Shown one piece after another: positions 58,566-64,000 of a DNA stretch of 64,000 nucleotides. The notes beneath the pieces are model-generated. The model saw only the letters and a program-made list of their open reading frames with translations, ran no database searches and was not told the DNA's origin. Origin of the DNA: Loxodes magnus (lineage: Eukaryota > Ciliophora > Karyorelictea > Loxodida > Loxodidae); contig CAMPDV010000109.1 in assembly GCA_946699065.1 (NCBI GenBank), positions 682,001-746,000 on the forward strand, given 5' to 3'. Every line of letters starts with the position of its first letter. Position 1 is the first letter of the stretch. Made by a program: the position numbers and the translations under genes.

Positions 58566-58697
58566 TATCTAATGATAAGTTTTCGTAGCAAGCACTAAAA
58601 TATAAGTTAGAATATTCAAAATGTTAGTAATTATATAATTATTACGAATCTGTATTCGGTTTGTCAAGATATGCTTGTAGATGAAAGTTAGCCTATA
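58566..58697. other. 132-bp non-repeat interruption of the satellite
   Basis: Between AAGAAAAGAA and the next GAAAAGTGAAGAAG, the expected 50 bp of unit sequence are replaced by 132 bp unrelated to the unit (starting TATCTAATGATAAGTTTTCG, ending AGTTAGCCTATA). It has no hairpin ends, tail or coding signal that I can see. It is the only such break in 35 kb. Confidence 0.9.
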
Positions 58698-61600
58698 GAA
58701 AAGTGAAGAAGTAAAGTAAGAAAAGAAGATAGAATTTCAGTTTTAAGGAGTATGCTTTGATAAGTAATAAGTATTTAGAAAAGTGAAGAAGTAAAGTAAG
58801 AAAAGAAGATAGAATTTCAGTTTTAAGGAGTATGCTTTGAGAAGTAATAAGTATTTAGAAAAGTGAAGAAGTAAAGTAAGAAAAGAAGATAGAATTTCAG
58901 TTTTAAGGAGAATGCTTTGAGAAGTAATAAGTATTTAGAAAAGTGAAGAAGTAAAGTAAGAAAAGAAGATAGAATTTCAGTTTTAAGGAGAATGCTTTGA
59001 GAAGTAATAAGTATTTAGAAAAGTGAACAAGTAAAGTAAGAAAAGAAGATAGAATTTCAGTTTTAAGGAGAATGCTTTGAGAAGTAATAAGTATTTAGAA
59101 AAGTGAACAAGTAAAGTAAGAAAAGAAGATAGAATTTCAGTTTTAAGGAGTATGCTTTGAGAAGTATTAAGTATTAAGAAAAGTGAAGAAGTAGAGTAAG
59201 AAAAGAAGATGGAATTTCAGTTTTAAGAAATATGCTTTGAGAAGTATTAAGTATTAAGAAAAGTGAAGAAGTAGAGTAAGAAAAGAAGATAGAATTTCAG
59301 TTTTAAGGAGTATGCTTTGAGAAGTATTAAGTATTTAGAAAAGTGAAGAAGTAAAGTAAGCAAAGAAGATAGAATTTCAGTTTTAAGGAGTATGCTTTGA
59401 GAAGTATTAAGTATTTAGAAAAGTGAAGAAGTAAAGTAAGCAAAGAAGATAGAATTTCAGTTTTAAGGAGAATGCTTTGAGAAGTAATAAGTATTTAGAA
59501 AAGTGAAGAAGTAAAGTAAGAAAAGAAGATAGAATTTCAGTTTTAAGGAGTATGCTTTGAGAAGTATTAAGTATTTAGAAAAGTGAAGAAGTAAAGTAAG
59601 AAAAGAAGATAGAATTTCAGTTTTAAGGAGAATGCTTTGAGAAGTAATAAGTATTTAGAAAAGTGAACAAGTAAAGTAAGAAAAGAAGGTAGAATTTCAG
59701 TTTTAAGGAGTATGCTTTGATAAGTAATAAGAATTTAGAAAAGTGAAGAAGTAAAGTAAGAAAAGAAGATAGAATTTCAGTTTTAAAGAATAAGCTTTGA
59801 GAAGTAATAAGTATTTAGAAAAGTGAAGAAGTAAAGTAAGAAAAGAAGAAAGAGTTTTAGTTTTAAGGAGTATGCTTTGAGAAGTAATAAGTATTTAGAA
59901 AAGTGAAGAAGTAAAGTAAGAAAAGAAGATAGAATTTCAGTTTTAAGGAGTATGCTTTGAGAAGTATTAAGTATTTAGAAAAGTGAAGAATTAAAGTAAG
60001 AAAAAAAGATAGTATTTCAGTTTTAAGGAGTATGCTTTAAGAAATAATAAGTATTTAGAAAAGTGCAGAAGTAAAGTAAGAAAAGAAGATGGAATTTCAG
60101 TTTTAAGAAATATGCTTTGAGAAGTATTAAGTATTAAGAAAAGTGAAGAAGTAGAGTAAGAAAAGAAGATAGAATTTTATTTTTAAGGAGTATGCTTTGA
60201 GAAGTAATAAGTATTTAGAAAAGTGAAGAAGTAAAGTAAGAAAAGAAGATGGAATTTCAGTTTTAAGAAATATGCTTTGAGAAGTATTAAGTATTTAGAA
60301 AAGTGAAGAATTAAAGTAAGAAAAAAAGATAGTATTTCAGTTTTAAGGAGTATGCTTTAAGAAATAATAAGTATTTAGAAAAGTGAAGAAGTAAAGTAAG
60401 AAAAGAAGATAGAATTTCAGTTTTAAGGAGTATGCTTTAAGAAATAATAAGTATTTAGAAAAGTGCAGAAGTAAAGTAAGAAAAGAAGATAGAATTTTAT
60501 TTTTAAGGAGTATGCTTTGAGAAGTAATAAGTATTTAGAAAAGTGAAGAAGTAAAGTAAGAAAAGAAGGTAGAATTTCAGTTTTAAGGAGTATGCTTTGA
60601 TAAGTAATAAGAATTTAGAAAAGTGAAGAAGTAAAGTAAGAAAAGAAGATAGAATTTCAGTTTTAAAGAATAAGCTTTGAGAAGTAATAAGTATTTAGAA
60701 AAGTGAAGAAGTAAAGTAAGAAAAGAAGAAAGAGTTTTAGTTTTAAGGAGTATGCTTTGAGAAGTAATAAGTATTTAGAAAAGTGAAGAAGTAAAGTAAG
60801 AAAAGAAGATAGAGTTTCAGTTTTAAGTATTATGCTTTGAGAAGTATTAAGTATTTAGAAAAGTGAAGAATTAAAGTAAGAAAAAAAGATAGTATTTCAG
60901 TTTTAAGGAGTATGCTTTAAGAAATAATAAGTATTTAGAAAAGTGCAGAAGTAAAGTAAGAAAAGAAGATAGAATTTCAGTTTTAAGGAGTATGCTTTGA
61001 GAAGTATTAAGTATTTAGAAAAGTGCAGAAGTAAAGTAAGAAAAGAAGATAGAATTTCAGTTTTAAGTAGTATGCTTTGAGAAGTAATAAGTATTTAGAA
61101 AAGTGAAGAAGTAAAGTAAGAAAAGAAGATAGAATTTCAGTTTTAAGGAGAATGCTTTGAGAAGTAATAAGTATTTAGAAAAGTGAAGAAGTAAAGTAAG
61201 AAAAGAAGATGGAATTTCAGTTTTAAAGAATAAGCTTTGAGAAGTAATAAGTATTTAGAAAAGTGAAGAAGTAAAGTAAGAAAAGAAGAAAGAGTTTTAG
61301 TTTTAAGGAGTATGCTTTGAGAAGTAATAAGTATTTAGAAAAGTGAAGAAGTAAAGTAAGAAAAGAAGATAGAATTTCAGTTTTAAGGAGTATGCTTTGA
61401 GAAGTATTAAGTATTTAGAAAAGTGAAGAATTAAAGTAAGAAAAAAAGATAGTATTTCAGTTTTAAGGAGTATGCTTTAAGAAATAATAAGTATTTAGAA
61501 AAGTGCAGAAGTAAAGTAAGAAAAGAAGATAGAATTTCAGTTTTAAGGAGTATGCTTTGAGAAGTATTAAGTATTTAGAAAAGTGCAGAAGTAAAGTAAG

Positions 61601-64000
61601 AAAAGAAGATAGAATTTCAGTTTTAAGTAGTATGCTTTGAGAAGTAATAAGTATTTAGAAAAGTGAAGAAGTAAAGTAAGAAAAGAAGGTAGAATTTCAG
61701 TTTTAAGGAGAATGCTTTGAGAAGTAATAAGTATTTAGAAAAGTGAAGAAGTAAAGTAAGAAAAGAAGATGGAATTTCAGTTTTAAGAAATATGCTTTGA
61801 GAAGTATTAAGTATTTAGAAAAGTGAAGAATTAAAGTAAGAAAAAAAGATAGTATTTCAGTTTTAAGGAGTATGCTTTAAGAAATAATAAGTATTTAGAA
61901 AAGTGCAGAAGTAAAGTAAGAAAAGAAGATAGAATTTCAGTTTTAAGTAGTATGCTTTGAGAAGTATTAAGTATTTAGAAAAGTGAAGAAGTAAAGTAAG
62001 AAAAGAAGATAGAATTTCAGTTTTAAAGAATAAGCTTTGAGAAGTAATAAGTATTTAGAAAAGTGAACAAGTAAAATAAGAAAAGAAGATGGAATTTCAG
62101 TTTTAAGAAATATGCTTTGAGAAGTATTAAGTATTTAGAAAAGTGAAGAATTAAAGTAAGAAAAGAAGATAGAATTTCAGTTTTAAGGAGTATGCTTTAA
62201 GAAATAATAAGTATTTAGAAAAGTGCAGAAGTAAAGTAAGAAAAGAAGATAGAATTTCAGTTTTAAGTAGTATGCTTTGAGAAGTATTAAGTATTTAGAA
62301 AAGTGAAGAAGTAAAGTAAGAAAAGAAGATAGAGTTTCAGTTTTAAGGAGTATGCTTTGAGAAGTAATAAGTATTTAGAAAAGTGAAGAAGTAAAGTAAG
62401 AAAAGAAGATAGAATTTCAGTTTTAAGGAGTATGCTTTGAGAGGTAATGAGTATTTAGAAAAGTGAAGAAGTAAAGTAAGAAAAGAAGATAGAATTTCAG
62501 TTTTATTGAGTATGCTTTGAGAAGTATAAGTATTTAGAAAAGTGAAGAAGTAAAGCAAGAAAAGAAGATAGAATTTCAGTTTTATTGAGTATGCTTTGAG
62601 AAGTAATAAGAATTTAGAAAAGTGAAGAAGTAAAGTAAGAAAAGAAGATAGAGTTTCGGTTTTAAGGAGTATACTCTTAGAAGTATAAGTATTTAGAAAA
62701 GTGAAGAAGTAAAGTATAAAAAAAAGATAGAATTTCAGATTTATTGAGTATGCTTTGAGAAGTAATAAGTATTTAGAAAAGTGAATAAGTAAAGTGAGAA
62801 AAGAAGATAGAATTTCAGTTTTAAGGAGTATGCTTTGAGAAGTAATAAGTATTTAGAAAAGTGAAGAAGTAAAGTAAGAAAAGAGATAGAATTTCAGTTT
62901 TATTGAGTATGCTTTGAGAATTAATAAGTATTTAGAAAAGTGAAGAAGTAAAGTAAGAAAAGAAGATAGAATTTCAGTTTTAAGGAGTATGCTTTGAGAA
63001 GTAATAAGTATTTAGAAAAGTGAAGAAGTAAAGTAAGAAAAGAAGATAGAATTTCAGTTTTAAGGAGTATGCTTTGAGAAGTAAAAAGTATTTAGAAAAG
63101 TTAAGTAAAGTAAGAAAAGAAGATAGAATTTCAGTTTTAAAGAATAAGCTTTGAGAAGTAATAAGTATTTAGAAAAGTTAAGTAAAGTAAGAAAAGAAGA
63201 TAGAATTTCAGTTTTATTGAGTATGCTTTGAGAAGTAATAAGTATTTAGAAAAGTGAAGAAGTAAAGTAAGAAAAGAAGATAGAGTTTCAGTTTTAAGTA
63301 TTATGCTTTGAGAAGTAATGAGTATTTAGAAAAGTGAAGAAGTAAAGTAAGAAAAGAAGATAGAATTTCAGTTTTAAGGAGTATGCTTTGAGAAGTAATA
63401 AGTATTTAGAAAAGTGAAGAAGTAAAGTAAGAAAAGAAGATAGAATTTCAGTTTTAAGGAGTATGCTTTGAGAAGTAATAAGTATTTAGAAAAGTGAAGA
63501 AGTAAAGTAAGAAAAGAAGATAGAATTTCAGTTTTAAGGAGTATGCTTTGAGAAGTAATAAGTATTTAGAAAAGTGAAGAAGTAAAGTAAGAAAAGAAGA
63601 TAGAATTTCAGTTTTAAGGAGTATGCTTTGAGAAGTATTAAGTATTTAGAAAAGTGAAGAAGTAAAGTAAGAAAAGAAGATAGAATTTCAGTTTTAAGGA
63701 GTATGCTTTGAGAAGTAATAAGTATTTAGAAAAGTGAAGAAGTAAAGTAAGAAAAGAGATAGAATTTCAGTTTTAAGGAGAATGCTTTGAGAAGTAATAA
63801 GTATTTAGAAAAGTGAACAAGTAAAGTAAGAAAAGAAGATAGAATTTCAGTTTTAAGGAGTATGCTTTGATAAGTAATAAGTATTTAGAAAAGTGAAGAA
63901 GTAAAGTAAGAAAAGAAGGCTGAATTTCAGTTTAAAGGAGTATGCTTTGAGAAGTAATAAGAATTTAGAAAAGTGAAGAAGTAAAGTAAGAAAAGAAGGT

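Larger units (their letters stand above)
28622..64000 (+). repeat. 80-bp satellite array, about 440 copies, running off the window
   Basis: The unit can be written as GAAAAGTGAAGAAGTAAAGT, AAGAAAAGAAGATAGAATTT, CAGTTTTAAGGAGTATGCTT, TGAGAAGTAATAAGTATTTA. Its base count is 37 A, 22 T, 19 G and 2 C, so G exceeds C about nine to one on this strand. All units are in one orientation. Most copies differ from this consensus at only a few recurring sites: GATAGA/ATTT, TATTTA/TC/TTG, GAAGTAAAG/GAATTAAAG/GAAGTAGAG, AAGTAATAAG/AAGTATTAAG and GGAGTATG/GGAAGATG/ATGAAGATG. A few are 81 bp, and some near 63,100 are about 74-75 bp. In this code the array has no obligatory stop in any plus frame, but no start or gene context supports coding. 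Confidence 0.97.

Noticed and set aside
28622-64000. A giant repeat protein encoded by the satellite
   Set aside because: With TAA, TAG and TGA all readable the plus strand has no obligatory stop, but 80 bp is not a multiple of three, indels of 1 bp occur, and there is no start or upstream gene context.
28622-64000. CRISPR array
   Set aside because: Repeats are contiguous 80-bp units without unique spacers, in a eukaryotic context.
28622-64000. Telomeric repeat array
   Set aside because: The 80-bp unit contains no short G-rich telomere-type repeat. G is spread through A-rich words instead.

Overview
The window looks like nuclear DNA of a ciliate with a doubly reassigned genetic code. It is about three-quarters A+T. 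In every recognisable protein-coding stretch TAA and TAG fall where glutamine fits. In the two best-conserved proteins TGA falls where tryptophan is expected: the conserved WD-repeat Trp, and the 'NETW' motif of a LINE endonuclease. This is the karyorelictean/Condylostoma type of code (for example Loxodes or Condylostoma), not the Tetrahymena/Paramecium type. Because all three stop codons can be sense, standard-code gene finding sees almost nothing here. I read frames by motif, amino-acid texture and continuity, so gene ends are less certain than gene bodies.

Layout. Positions 1-9,900 hold an AT-rich mosaic: a lysine-rich coding remnant, the 5' half of a tRNA-Lys-like sequence, a decayed LINE endonuclease fragment, a SINE-like element, several unrecognised coding-like segments on both strands, a zinc-knuckle ORF1-like gene (5,265-6,035) and a LINE C-terminal remnant. 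Positions 9,904-11,229 encode a RING plus ubiquitin-like protein whose degenerate 9-residue repeats run into a 27-bp tandem repeat (to about 12,260). Positions 12,640-23,450 are a retroelement neighbourhood: LINE remnants, a nearly intact endonuclease/reverse-transcriptase LINE on the minus strand (18,243-22,128), and five SINE-like elements of about 0.4 kb with hairpins and ATTT/ATTA tails. Positions 23,803-26,130 encode the best gene in the window, a RING-like/coiled-coil/pentapeptide/WD40 protein. Positions 26,456-27,860 are short tandem and dispersed repeats.

The last 35.4 kb (28,622 to the window end) is one uninterrupted satellite of an 80-bp unit, roughly 440 copies, with strong G-over-C strand skew, multi-unit duplications (2,080 bp and 800 bp blocks) and one 132-bp non-repeat interruption.

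The genes do not form a pathway. The two host-like proteins both carry an N-terminal RING-like zinc module with the same metal-ligand spacing, which suggests a ubiquitin-ligase theme. The rest is explained by LINE/SINE insertion and tandem-repeat expansion. The most unusual signals are the WD40 repeats that differ only at a few codons with no silent differences, the SINE-like families sharing 3' hairpins (one of them with a LINE), and the megasatellite with its higher-order structure.
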